DNA of 64,000 nucleotides from assembly GCA_032622095.1 (NCBI GenBank), contig CP136066.1, forward strand, positions 106,041,319 to 106,105,318. Direction: 5' to 3'. The stretch comes from Siphonodentalium dalli (Eukaryota > Mollusca > Scaphopoda > Gadilida > Siphonodentaliidae). Position numbers and translations under genes: made by a program. Below, piece after piece: positions 12,501 through 27,400 of this stretch. Position 1 is the first letter of the stretch; every line of letters starts with the position of its first letter. Below the pieces are notes generated by a model. The model made no database searches. It was not told where the DNA came from and saw only the letters and a program-made list of their open reading frames with translations.

Positions 12501-15500
12501 GTTTTACTATGTATATTCTCTGTTCTTCAGATACAAGTATTTCCTCTAATACTTCAGAAAATAATTAAAAAAATATTGTATCTATTGCAAGGTGTGATTC
12601 AATTGTTTTCATTATATACTATTCTTGAGGGGGACTGGATGACCTGCCGCTCCTGCAACAACCTGTCTCAGTAATAGTTATACACAACAGAAATATATTT
12701 TTTTCTCCATATTTCATTTTTACCGCAGGAGGCCAAAGAATTTTGTTTTTAAATTATTATGTTGTGTTCAATATATAGGTTGGAATTTCTTGTTGTCCAC
12801 CAATATGATTTTTGGGAGACCAGAAATGAGAAGTACAGTATCCGTCTGTGTGTCTTGCCATCTGCATGTCTGATGGTTTGTTATCCGGTCGATAACTTGA
12901 ATAGTATTTGTCAGAATTTAATCAAACTTTGTTTGTGTCCTTCATATGAGAAAGTCCAGATCAAGTTCAAATTTGGATCCAGTCCAACCATTTCTGGTGG
13001 AGTTATGCCCCTTGTTATTCAAATGATAACTCAAGTAATGATTATCTGATAGCTTTCATATTTAGAACCATTTCTGATGAAGTTATGCCCATTTTTCGAC
13101 ATATAATTTGTCGATTATTATTCTTGTGTCTGATCAAATATGTTAACAACATTGACAGTTGGAAGAAATGTTTGATTCAATGATTGTTCCCAGAATCAAA
13201 TGTTTCAATTCTAAAAAAGCCACTGGTAAAATAAAGCCACCTTATTTGGGAGAAATGTGGCCTAGCGGTCTTTTATTTTATAAGGGGTATCTAATAAATT
13301 CCAATTTACTTTTGATACCAGAAATACTGGTTAAGATCTATCAGTACTTACCAGTAAATATGTAGCATTATTAAAGTTATAAATTTTACCCACTGTAATT
13401 GTTTAACCTGGTCACTGCTGCATGACATCTTTACGTCTTGTGTTAGGCTGTTGACGTTATAGATATTTTCCAGTGGGATAATATAACGGGAATATCCCGA
13501 AAATCAAAAGGTTTATCACCATTCATAATCCTGGAACATCATACACTGTTTAAAATGTTGAGATACAATTGTTCCGATGCCATTACTCTGAGTTCCTGTT
13601 ATGATTGTTTTATGTTACTCATATCAGAATGAGCAATTCTGATGTGGGCACCATAAAACATGACTGACTGCTAGTCATTAAGTTGGTCAATAGTCAGCCA
13701 AGAGGTTAAAACAATTATCCTGGCGCTGGTTGTTGCTGGAGCGGTCCATAACTTTTGAATAAATTATATTGACATATACACCCATCAGCTTTTCTGCAAT
13801 TTGTGCTTCACTCTCTATGTTCTTCTATATGGTTTCAGGGAAACTTTCTCTGCTGAACTGGCCAGGTACAATATGCAGCTTGTTTACCATAGATTTTATC
13901 AATTGTTTGCATTCCAATAAGAAATCTTCACATAGATGCACGCTTTGTTGCAATTTTTATTAGAATTGTGCATGCTAGTTATTCTGCATGATGAGCATCA
14001 AAATATTTTTAGAATTTTAGAAATGCATCCTCAATAGAATAGTCACTGTAGTGAAATGTGTCAAAGAGGTTCCAGGCTATTTTTTTAAAGAAACGTAATT
14101 TACTTTTTTATGTAGATTCTAGTGTATAAATAACATGTTTGGAAGAAGAAGTGCTACACGAAAGATGCTGTTTTGTTTTTTCTACCATAGTTATGAAGCA
14201 TTGTTATACTTAGTAGCTCTGTCATTAGTCAGTGTCATGTTTTTGCCAGTATTAATTCTCTCTTAGCTGAATTTTTCGTGCAATTTGGTTGTGGTTCAGT
14301 TGTCACATTAACATATTCTGATCGTACTTATTAGGAAAGGTTGCATACATATGTTTATGATCAATAATTTTCAGCACTCATAACATGATTATATCCTGTT
14401 GTTTCATATGAAATATTATATATTATGTTGATGGTCAATTATCGCAAAGCATATTTGTCTTTTCCATTCATTTGGTATGAACAATGCACAACCACTTCAA
14501 TAGAGAGATTAATTATATATAAATGCTAACAATATGTTTAAATTGTCTGTAGTATATGCACCTCTAACTGCACCTGCTGCTTATTTGCCACTAGAATTTA
14601 ATCACTCTTTAATTTCTTGCATGCACTCTTTCTTTCTCAAAGCTTTTAACCCTTTCAGTGCCAAGTTTGATTTTTGTATCAACCCATATTTCCTTGATCA
14701 TTTTTCAAATTTATTGATATGGGTTGATACAAAAATCGGCCTTGGCTCTGAAAGGGTTAAAGGTACATATAGCGTTGAATACTTCTGTTTATTTTGACCC
14801 TTTCTGTACCTAATAATCAATGTTCAGATATTAAGTTAAAAATCAACCATGTTGAACTTTTCGTCTAACTGGTGTCTGCTAATTTATTCTGAACACCCTT
14901 CCAAATGAACAATAGACCATTCCAATCTATACTTTTGTAACTGAGTGGGAGAATCTATTTAGTATAGAAATGGTTAATATTTGCATTTACATTATCAGGA
15001 TGGAGGAAAGCCCAAAGGAGGCACATTAAATTGTCACCACAAGAATTAACTATTCCTATGGGAGACTCGCATATGTAAGAGGATGCACTGGCACAGGGTC
15101 TTTAATGCTGGACCAGCGCATCTCCCGTTATGAAAGGGTTAATACAGTTTAATTAGGCCAAACAAAATTAATGTTCTGTTTCCTATTTGCATGCCTTTTA
15201 TAGCCCACCGGAAATAAAAATTATAATCAGACTGCTGCATGGCTTCACAATGCGATGTCCACAATATCTGTTTACTACCGGCCATAAATCTAGCTAGACA
15301 CATTTAAACTTATAAGTATATATCCCTTTGTTGTTTCTGATCAAAATAAAAATTTTCATGAATTTTTTGATTGTGTATACTTGGGTTGTACAACAGACTG
15401 TTACGTCAAATTTGTGTTAACACTTAATAAAGTGAAAAGTTATTTTTCTCACCCAACAATATTTTTGATTAATCTTGAATAAACACACACAAACATGCCT

Positions 15501-18500
15501 GCTGGGAAATTTTCGTTGTAAAAAGTGGTGATAAAAACCTGGCTGCTGGGTAATTTTGTAGGTAAAAAATAAATATAAAAACCTGCCTGCCCCGTTTTGA
15601 AAATAAAAAGTGTCTAAGTAACAGATAATAAACTTTGTGTGGCCTTAGTAGTTTTAATGATGTGAAGCTGCTGTTTTTTGTTTACAGGCACCGACCAGCG
15701 CTCGGAGAGTGCATCAGTTCATTTGCCACTTGCTTCCCCGTGGCATTCCTAGAACCTGATTTGGCTAAATATAACAAGAACTCCATTTTATACGGAATCG
15801 AAGGAAAAATATCGGAGCACTCATTGGAAGCTCAGGGTTAGTTCTAACATCTTGATTTATTAGCCAGACGTATGTGGAATTTGTGTTGCCATTGCCACAC
15901 ATTTTTATACTTAATTCTTTCATGATGGGAGCTTCCTGAATTTTTGCGAAAACCCTGTGCCAATGCATTCTCTTATATATGCAAAGCAACCTATGGTCGA
16001 CTCGCATATATAAGAGAATGCTTTGGCACAGGGTCTTTAATGTTGCACCAGCGCAGCTCCTCCCATGAAAGGGTTAAAAAAATCAGGTATTTTTCGAAAG
16101 GTAACACAATCATAGTTTATTATAAGGCCCTGCAAATCGATTTGATTTGGAATCTTTCATCTGAATTGATCTGATTCAAAATCAGCTGATTCTGAATCAA
16201 ATTGTATTGAATCATTGGCACCAGTTGCATTCTCAATTACAATCAACAGATCCCATTGCTTTTTTGCAATGATATATTATGATACCAATGTAAGATCACA
16301 CATACACATAACAATGTTGTTGACTGAGCTATGCTATAGATCACTGGCCCCTCCGATGCTCAATAAAGGGAGCCTGTTTCAGCTAGTTTCATATAATCCT
16401 GACTATTACAGAGGTGATGGACCAGCTTTCTGATAATTTGCCGACGCTCGATAAAATTGTTTCCGAAATTGAGGAGTTGGCTGAAGCAAAAGGAAAATAC
16501 ATCGAAGCACCTCATGTGATAGAGGTTACATTGCCAATGTTGTGCAGGTGAGTGAAGAACTGTGCATTGAATGTCACCATACAGGTTTTTACATCGTGGA
16601 TACCATCATTGCAGTCTTTGGTTAGATAAGGAGGTCTTGGTTTTGAACCTACGGGACCAATTTTCAAGCAATGGTCAGAGTGTTTGGACATCTCAATGCC
16701 ATTTTTGTTAAGAAATGATCATTTGTTCATTCACATACATGTACAAAATAATGAACACATCATACTGAGTTAATTAGTGCCTCATACATTCTGAGCCCAC
16801 CCTTTAATAAAGACAGGAGTGCTTTTAATATAACCTGTAATTGTGCTAAATTGCCCTTGGACAATTACTTGCATGGTACAATTATGAGATTGCACAGTAT
16901 AATACCAAAACATTGCAGTGTTGATCTTTGATATTTTCATATGTCCAGGTCACAGTAATTGTTATAATATAAAATATAATAGTGTAACATTATCTATCTT
17001 ATTTCAGCTATCTACCAGAATGGTTGCGGCAAGGCCCAGAATTTTCAACAGCTCCCGAGGGGTAAGAATATGTTTGCTTGCTAAGGCCATGCAAAGTCAA
17101 TTTCCCGAAACTCCGCACGTGCAAATTTGCACTAACGTTTAATCTCTCGGATGAAATTTTTAATCAGTATGAAGTAATAATGGTATGTTTTTTTATACAA
17201 ACACTTGTGGAATTGAGATAAAACAGACCTGTTTCTTAGTTCAGATTTCCGACTCATTACTGTAATTGGTAACTATTTTCAAATATTTGTTAAACATGTG
17301 ATGGTTTTCTACTGCAATCTCAGTAAAAATGCATCGTCATCAAGCCTGAGTTTAGTGTGGCTGTCATTTGCAGAATGAGATCCCTAGGGTGTGACTTTAG
17401 TGACACTATTCCGCATAGTGGGCTAGCATCACCAAACTCACCCTCTGGGGACCTCATTCTGCATGGCCTCATCTGCTGGGAGACATAGACTCAGATTGAA
17501 GTTCCCAAGTGGTGAATATTGTGATGTACACCCATTGGGAACCTCGATTATGCAATGTGTCATCTGCCAATTTGGAGATATAGAGAAACTAAACTAAAAA
17601 AGAAATAGAATCTATGTGAAGAAGTTTCTGTAGAAATTTTTATAATAAAGAAACTTTCCAGAGAAGATGAGGCCAAAGCAGAATGAGGTCTCAGAGGGTG
17701 GCTATGCGGGATAGCGTCACTAAATTTACCCTCTGGGGACCTCATTCTGCAAATGACAGGCACCTTTATATTCTCAGGCCTGGTCGTCTGACTTGTTTGG
17801 GTGATTTATGACAATATAAATCGTATGGAATCTATCATCTAACTTTATACGGACAACTGTTCGGTAAATAATGGCCATGGGCAACTGAAATTAGATCAAA
17901 AGCTAGCCAATGCGGAGATGGAATGCTTCGTTGTCGTGTGTCCCGGAAATAAACAGTTAATAGAATATAAATACGCATCTGCATTCTTTTCAATAATGTT
18001 TGACCTGAGAGACAGGAAATTGACTTTGTATGGCCTAAATGATAATGGTTTTTTGGAAACAAACCAAATAATAACTTCAGAAACTGTACCATATGAACGA
18101 CTCTATATTAATCAATGGTTATATCTGGTATTTTAAAGCTTTTTGTCCCCCGACGTTTCCGTCGGAGGACTATAGAAATGACCCTCGTCCGTCCGTCCGT
18201 CGAGCCGTGCGTCTGTGCGTCCGTCCGTCCGTGCGTCCGTGCGTCCGAGATTGGGTACCTTCATGGTGTAATCAACTCCTCCTACAGTTTTAAATGTAGA
18301 GATTTGAAACTCTGGGATATTGTTCCTAACATGTTGGTGATTTGCAACATCTATAAAGCTAATCAAAAATATAATTTTTTCCATATTTTTGGGGGGGTTT
18401 TCGACTTAGAAAATTTGGAACATTTTTGCCTTTTGGATGAGATTGGGTACCTTCATGGTGTAATCAACTCCTCCTACAGTTTTAAATGTAGAGATTTGAA

Positions 18501-21500
18501 ACTCTGGGATATTGTTCCTAACATGTTGGTGAGTTGCAACATCTATATAGCTAATACAAAAATATCATTTTTTTCGCGTTTGCATGCGTTTGTTCATCGG
18601 GTTGTTTTGTCCAAGAAATTTTGCGGTGGTTTGCAACATCTATATACTGTATAACATTGTTGCAAATAGTATCCTTCTAACAAATCCAATCATGAAGTTT
18701 ACCACTCGAGTCGGGGGACATGTGGTCTGCGACCTTTTATTATTTTTCAATGGATAAGATAGAATATGGTGTATTTAGTTCCATATGTATTTTGATAAGA
18801 GCTTTCTGTTCAGTTACTTTGAACAGTTGACTCGATTCTCTAGCAAAATATGTCATACATAGTTAATATTCTCATTAAAGATTGATACAGCCTAAAATGT
18901 AAATGTAAAATTGACCTCTCCTAAATATTATTGATTCATGCCTGACAAGAAATTCATCTTGTCATGTGAGCTTGATAGCTCATTGGTTAGAGTGTTTGGC
19001 GTGTAGTTGTTTTCACAGCAACATGACTTTGATGCTCGCTGGTAGACTACAGAGTAGTGGCTGGGTATTTGCGACTCTAGATTTATATGCTGTTCAAATC
19101 TTGCACCTTGTACTGTGACTGCTTCACACTACCCGTGTGTTAACCCTTTCAGTGCCAGGTCCGATTTTTGTATCAACCCATATACCCTATGGTCGACTCG
19201 CATATATAAGAGAATGCATTGGCCTAACAATTTTTCATCATTTCTTATTATTTTTTACAATTTTGTTTACAATTTTAATAATTTTTTCTTATATTCTTTA
19301 ACAGACTTATTTTGTAGGTTTAGTGCCAGGGAATCATGTTTTTCATGGGCTTCAAAATTATTACTATGAATACTTGGTGATAGTTTTGAGTTATTACATG
19401 CCATGATGCCCCTAAGGTTTTATCCAGTTTGTTTTTAAATTTGCTATAGCATGGTTAAGCATACCCAAAAAACATTAAACCCAAAAAAAAAAAATACAAA
19501 AAAAATACAATTTTTTTTTTTTAATGTTTTAATTTTTTTATGGCCGATTTTACAGACTGTAAATTAGGGCCGATGAGATCGGCCCCTGGCACTGAAATGG
19601 TTAAGGGAGAACATGGCTGGATATTCTGGAATAGAATAGAATAGTTTTTGTAACCAAAATAATGGACCATTGAGGTATACATGCAAAGCATTTGATGTGA
19701 CATTGCATGCGGATAAACAATTTACATAACAAACAAACAACACACATCATGTAACCAATTCAGCAGTTACATACATACTGATAGCCTACTAAACATTTTA
19801 GTTATTTGTGCAGTGGTATTCTACATCAGCTAAACTGATATTTAATATATATATATACACCAGTGGACGCATATTCCCTACTAACTATATATAGCTGTTA
19901 AGTTAGTACTATGTGTCGTCTACCTAACACAACTGGATCCTACATATTTGTCAGTAAGAAATCCTGATATGCGCACAGGGTGGCTTACTCATTGGAGGAT
20001 GGGAATGAAACAGTGTAACACCCTATGGCCGGGTTAATAATAATTTAATTGTGGAATGCTCTATATAATTGGATTAAATATTATTATTCATCTACTGATA
20101 ATTATGATATGACATTTCAGGAAACACACATCCACAGTTACATCCAAACTGATGAACTCTGTACTTGCAAAAGTATTGAAACTAATCACAAATAATATTG
20201 GAGTTGAAAATGCTCCCTGGATGAACAGAATTGCAAGTGAGTATAACACAGTAAAATAAATTTCTTTTGAATGCGTGCTCCGTTTATCGAGGCCTTAGTT
20301 AAATAGCAACCGCATCATGCAAACTTTGGCCCCTTCTATAGTTCTCTACAATTAAAACATATATACTAAATTCTCAAAATGTGTATCAAAATATCACCTA
20401 TTGTTGATACATTCCACTTGAGTATAACTAAAGTCCATAAGTTTCCAAAGATTAAGAGAATTGTTATGTTCAGGAAATAAAAGAAAATGATAGATAATAG
20501 AAATTGCAGAGTGATTCCTATTTATTGGTGGGAAATGTTTAGATAATAAGTTCAATGGTCATTTGTAACTTATTATCTGAAACTTTCCTAAGACGTAACT
20601 ACTCGTCAATGAGTATTTAGTAAAGAAAGGGTTAATAAATTTCATATTTATTTCAGAAATTATAACTTGAATGCATTATTAGAAAATAAACTAAAATATT
20701 GTTCCATTCTGCTTATTTTTCAGCTCGTACTCAGCCCATTATTGGAAATTCAACACCAGATATGATCAAAGAGCACTTCCTGCCAATTGCGAAAAAGCTT
20801 CGGATAGAGGGTGACGAAATGATCAAACTTGAGAAGAAACTGATCAGTGAAAAGAGAATACAGTCCGCAGATGACAGTGACTTTGAAGCTGTAGTGCAAG
20901 AGGTATATTATCATCAGAGTTATATTACCTTTGTCATATGACTCATGACAGAAGTTGTCATTGTCTTCATCGTCATCATCTTCATCATCCTGGGAATTTT
21001 CTACCCATTTTAGGAAAGGGTCCTGGATTATAGCTTATTTGTGTTATAGCTTATAATTGACACCTGTGCGGAAAATCTTCATCAATTAATATTAATTTTA
21101 TTTAGAAATTTTCTTACATAATATTACCTTCTATTGGGACATAAAAAGGAGCTATTTAAAAAAAAAGCGACCTGCAGAAATGTGTGAAACTGAGCACGTG
21201 GAAGAACTCTTATCAAAGTAAATTTCATTTTGAATGAACAATTTTCCCTCGTCTTCATAAAAAATAAACCACTTTATAATGCTTTTTAGACAGATAAGAT
21301 ACCCAGTCTTCAGTCTTGTCTGTTATTTACAAAAAAGGGTATTTGTAGTCTTGTCTTCAAAATGTTTTTTATTGTGGATTTTCACTGAAAAGTATAAGAT
21401 AAAATGGTGCTGTAGATTGTTCTTGCCAAGAGGGATGTATATCTCCGTCAAAGGTATCTTGCCCACTGAACTATATGGTATATCGCCATATAGTTCAGTG

Positions 21501-24389
21501 GGCAAGATACTTCTAGGAGATATATATTTTACTTATTTAGAAAAATATTGTTTCTTTCTAAGAGCAAAATATTTTGGTTAAATCAGCTTAAAGTGGTACA
21601 GTAAAACCTGTCCAAACTGAACCCCCCCCCCTTGGACCAGCTCTTCAGTTCGGTTTAGAGAGGTGTTCTGTTTATAAAAAATTGCACTACAATCGGAATT
21701 TATTGCCGTCATTACAACCAACTCCTTGTTGATTAACTAAACCAAATGAAATTTAATTAAAAATGGATAAAAATAAGAATTAAACATTGGATATTAAGAC
21801 ATAATACATGTATAAATAAGACAGGAAACATGAAAGCGACAAATTTTATGGTGATTTACAGTTTTTGAAAATGTCGCTGATATAGTAGCACAGCTATAGT
21901 AGTTTCGTACTCTTGTATATGAGTACTGATTTAATTAGCTGTCTTTTGTTCGGCACACACTTTGATTTATAACAGCAGGTGTTTGATTAGATAACTGTAT
22001 GCTTATTTCACAGATTGTGTGAACAATGGCTTATTATGCCACTGTGATGGTGCTCATACTCTTGAGTGTTTTATCCTTATTGTCATTACAGAGATACAGT
22101 ACATTTGTGCGTGACATTTATGCGTTCTACCCACTTCTCATCAAATACGTTGACATGCACAGATCGCAGTGGCTGAAAAATATCCTCACGGAGTTAGAGC
22201 TTCTCTTCAACTGTGTAGCGGAGACATTCGACCTTTGGTCACATTCACTGGTAAGATAGAATTTCTTCCAACTATGGTCATACTTTTATAACCATAACAT
22301 CCATAGATAGCCATGTCATTTCGGCACCATGGCTGCTGAACAAATTATATGCTGATTGGTGTCATCCAAATAAATAAAAATTCCAGGAACCTCTCTCGTC
22401 ATTTAAATTTTCTTTTACAAAGCCTTGTCATACTTTTTTACTCTCAGTATTTTCTGTTAGAAATAATAAATTTGAACAATACATTTTTTTTTTTTCCTGG
22501 AGTATGTTTTTAGCTCAACTTAACAATGTTATGGGTTGAGGTCTCGACATCCATCAACAATTTCCTTCGGCATGCCCTACAGGCTGCATCCCTCATCCAA
22601 TCTTCACCTAACTTCATATGTAGCTTCAGGGTGACCTATAGATGGGAGCTATAAAAAAATTCTGAATTTCGATGAAAAATATGGCCACCAGCAGCCATCT
22701 TTGATTTCAAATTTGAATCCATTGGCACACCCTACAGCCCGTATTTATGGCCAGATAATTTTTAGCTCAACTTCCATCCATCCGTCCATCAACAATTTCC
22801 GTTAGCACAGCTTACAGGTCACATCTCTCATCCGATCGGCTCCAAACTTCATATGGATCTTAGGGGTGACCTCTAGATGGGAGCCTCTTATTTTGACCAA
22901 AATTCATTAAAATACATGGCTGCCAGCAGCCATCTTGGATTTCAAATTTGAAAACAATGGGATTACCCTGCAGGCTGCATCTGACATCCGATCATCACCA
23001 AACTTCCATGGATCTTGGGGAGCCTCTTATTTTGACCGAAATTTGTTAAAAAACATGGCCACTGTCAGCCATCTTGGATTTTACTCTACAGGTCACATCT
23101 CTCTTCCGATCATCACCAAACTTCATATATGTATCTTGGATTTCAAATTTGAATTCATCGGCACACTCACACTCACACCCGCATCTCACATCCGATTGTC
23201 ACCAAACTTCATATGTATCTTCGGGGTGATCTATAGATGGGAGCCTGCTATTTTGACCGAAATTTGTTTAAAAACATGGCCACCAGCAGCCATCTTGGAT
23301 TTTAATCTTTGCATGACTAAATCATTTGGCACACCCTACAGACCATATACCTCAACCGATCATCACCAAACTCATACGGATCTTCAGGGTGACCTCAAGA
23401 TGGGAGCCTCCAATTTTGACCGAAATTTGTTAAAAAACATGGCTTCCAGCAGCCATCTTGGATTTTACTCTTTACATGACTAAATCATTTGGCACATCCT
23501 ACAGATCACATCCCTCATCCGATCATCACTAAACTTCATATGGATCTTTAGATTGGAGCCTCTTATTTGACCAAAATTCGTTAAAAGACATGGCCAGCAA
23601 TATAGCCATCTTGGATTTCAAATTTGAATCCATCGACACACCCTGCAACCCTCATTTATTGGAGAATTGTCTTGAAAATCTACAGGTATGTTTAGGATCA
23701 CCTCTTGATGTGAGATATCAAATTTGAACAGTTTTTGATTAAAAACATAGTTGCTGGCAGCCATCTTGGATGTACTCTTTGCATGACTAAACCCTTTGGC
23801 ACACCCAACAGACCACATCCCTCACCCGATCTTCACCAAACTTCATGTGGATCATCGGGGTGAACTCTAGATGGGAGCTTACCAATTTTTCCGAATTTTG
23901 TTGAAAAAAATGGCCACCAGTGGCCATCTTGAATCATCCCTGATCCGATCGTCCTCAAACTTAATATGGATCCTCAGGATGACATCTGGATGGGAGCTTA
24001 CTATTTTTTTTATTATTTTGTTAAAAAACATGGCTGCCAGCTTGGATTTTACTCTTTGTATGACTTAATCATTTAGTACACCCTACAGGTCACATCTTTC
24101 ATCCGATTGTCACCAAACTTTATATGGATCTTCGGGGGGGACCTCTAGATGGGAGCTTTCCATTTTTTCCGAATTTTTGAAAAATATGGCTGCCATCGAC
24201 CATCTTGGATTTCAGTTTTAAATCCATTAGCACACCCTTCAAGTCACATCCCTCACCCGATCGTCACTAAACTTCATACAAAGCATAAGGGTGACCTCTA
24301 GATGGGAGCTTACCCATTTTTATGTTTACCCATACCATAGTATGGTAAACATAGTGTCGTTGCCCGGATTGACCACTCGTCGTTAGTCC

Positions 24390-24427
<38 letters not shown>

Positions 24428-27400
24428 AGACACTTTACGCATGGTGCGATAACTGAAATATTTTCTATCTGATCGGAACCAAATTTTGTATATGAATTTC
24501 TCAGCACCAAATACAGATCGAGTTCGAATATGGGTTTGATCCGAGTTTTTTTTACGGAGTTATGGCCCTTTTTCAACTTAGAATTTATGCATGCTGCCAT
24601 AACTCAAAAAGAAATTATCTGACCATAACCAAATTTGGTATGTAAGTTGCTCAACCCAAAATACATATCGAGTTCGAATATGGGTTTGATTCAATATTTT
24701 TTAATGGAGTTATGGCCCTTTGACATAGAATTCATGAATGCTTCGATAAATAAACAATTTTTCAACTGATAGGAACCAAATTTTGTATGTGAGTTTCTCA
24801 ACTCAAAATACAGATCGAGTTCGAATATGGGTTTGATCCGGTACTTTTTACTGGAGTTATGGCCCTTTGATTATTTTATTCATCGCTAAAATATATCAAA
24901 GATACACAGGTGGCACTGTCTAGATAGTATCTAATAAATCAGGTTCAGGATGCTATGAAGTTGTCTTCTCACACAGAGATAGTATCCTGTTACAATACCA
25001 TGAAGTTGGTTCTCTCTTGTATTGAGTTAATTAACTGCTAGGAGATGTGTTGGCTGTATCAGATATACTTTATACTCTATAAGTATCTCTGACCATATCA
25101 TAGGTGGAATGTTTATACTATTATATTTTATATGCATGGTTATTTAAATTTCATCTTAAAGGCATAATCTGGTTTCATTGTTTAATAGCATTACCATTGG
25201 AATTTTGTTGGTTGCATGGGAAGACAACTTTGGTTTTCAAAGTTTAAAAAACTTGAGAGCTCTGTATCAGTCTATGGGAACAAAATAATTGTTCATAACA
25301 CTTTTAGTACTGTAGGTCTAGTTTGTTTTATCTATATATTAATGGAAAGCTTTTTCGACATTGATTTCAATTGATTACATATGTGAATTGAAAAATTAAA
25401 GGGGCACACCAGGTTTGATGTATTTTCCCTGTACTCTGCATGAGATAAAACTTTTTATGTGTACCTATACCATAGTATGGTACACATAGCGTCAATGTCC
25501 GGATTGACCACTCGTCTGTCCGTCCATCTATATCTGTCTGTCTGTCAGACACTTTAGGTATAATGCGATAACTCTAACATTTTCTATTTGATCGGAACCA
25601 AATTTTGTATATAGGTTTCTCATCCAAAAATACAGTTCGAGTTTGAATATGGGTTTGATCCGATTTATTTTAAAGGAGTTATGACCCTTCTTTTTTTTTT
25701 AAATTTGAAATTTGGATTTTTCATATTTTTTTAGATTGAATTTCCTCGCTCAATTTAACATAAACAAATATTATAAAACTTTTATAATAATAAAAAAAAT
25801 TATTTAATTAAAAAAAAAAAATTGTCATTGACACTAATTTGTTTTAGTTGTATTCCATTAATAAGGTGTGATGTCCTGTATTGAAAATGTGAAGATTTTA
25901 TTGCAATAGTTGCATGTAATATAATGATATCAATAAATTGCCATGTGAACATCCAATATCCAGAGTATGAGAATACCTTTAATAGATGTCATTCCAAGCA
26001 AAATCTGTTATTAATTGAGTGATGACATATGTTACATAGCTCTAGGGGGTGGTTGTATGAAGGTAAAGATGAACAACCTGCTGGCTGGATAATTGATTAT
26101 CCTATCTGTCAAATTTATTAATGGCTAAACAATTGGATCTCACAGTGAGAGGTCCTTGTGTGAATAGGGACAGAGTTATGAGATTTAAAACGACTCCTCC
26201 CCCACCCCAATTACTTTAACCCCTTCTTAAGACAAATTATTTGACCTTTTGATTTTAAGTTAGGTACTGATATATGTATTACTGTGATCATATCTTTGAC
26301 CAATTATCAGTTATAGCTAATCGCTATCGCCAAGGTATGGGTTAAACATCTGCCGATTGTGATCGGCCTCTCGTTCCAGTTTTCAATGAAAAACATGGCC
26401 ACCGGCAGACATCTTGGATTTTTACTCATTGCATCACTAAATCCTTTGGCACACCCTACAGGCCACATCCCTTATTCGATCATCACCAAACTTCATATGG
26501 ATCTTCAGGTGACCTCTAGATTGGAGCCATCCAGTATTACTTAGACATTTAAACTTTCCGCATTCCTAATCGCTCTGTTGACAGTAACACATATTTCATA
26601 TGGATCTTCGGGTGACCTCTCGATGGGAGCCTCATATTTTGACCAAAATAAAAAAAAAAACCCCAGCAGCCATCTTTGATTTCAAATTTGAAGCCATTGG
26701 CGCACCCCGCAGCCCACATTTATTAGAGAATTGATTTGAAAATTCACAGGGATGTTTTTTATCACCTCTAGATGGGAGCTATCATATTTGAAAATAAATT
26801 TCGATGAAAAACCTGGCCACTGGCAGCCATCTTGGATTTTACTCATGACTAGGTCCACACACCCTACAGACCACATCCCTCATCTGATGATCACCAAACT
26901 TCATATGGATCTTCGAGTGACCTCTAGATGGGAGCCTCATATTTTGACCGAAACTCGTTGAAAAACACAGACGACAATCTTGGAATTTCAAGTTACTCTT
27001 TGTATGACTAAATCCTTCGGCACAATCTACAGGCCACATCCCTCAACCGAGTATCACCAAACATCGTATGGATCTTCGGTGTGACATTGTAGATGGGAGC
27101 CATCGGTTATTTCCGAAATTCATTGAAAAACATGGCTGCTAGAGGCCATCTTCGATTTTACTCTTTGCATGACTAAATCCTTCAGCACACTGTACAGGCC
27201 ACAACCCTCATGCAATCATCTTGGATTTCAAATTTGAAAATCCATCCCACATTTATTGGTGAAATATTTGAAATGAAAATAATTACATCTAGACAATACA
27301 AGATCTTTACTCTAACTTTTTCCTTCTTCTTTATCATTCTCCTTCCCAAGTTGAGCTAGAGTGTCATTGACACTTTCAATTAATGGCCTAATCATGTTTC

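Noticed and set aside
12759-13049. 96-codon open frame as a possible gene in intron 8
   Set aside because: It overlaps a decayed copy of the repeat at 24.4 kb (GGAGTTATGCCCC motif) and has no recognised domain.
18115-18654. 179-codon open frame
   Set aside because: It spans a GTCC-rich tract and two tandem 192-bp units, and the peptide is itself duplicated because of that; repeat-derived.
22935-23483. 182-codon open frame with repeated peptides
   Set aside because: It reads through the 160-bp tandem array; the repeats are not in a constant frame and no domain is visible.
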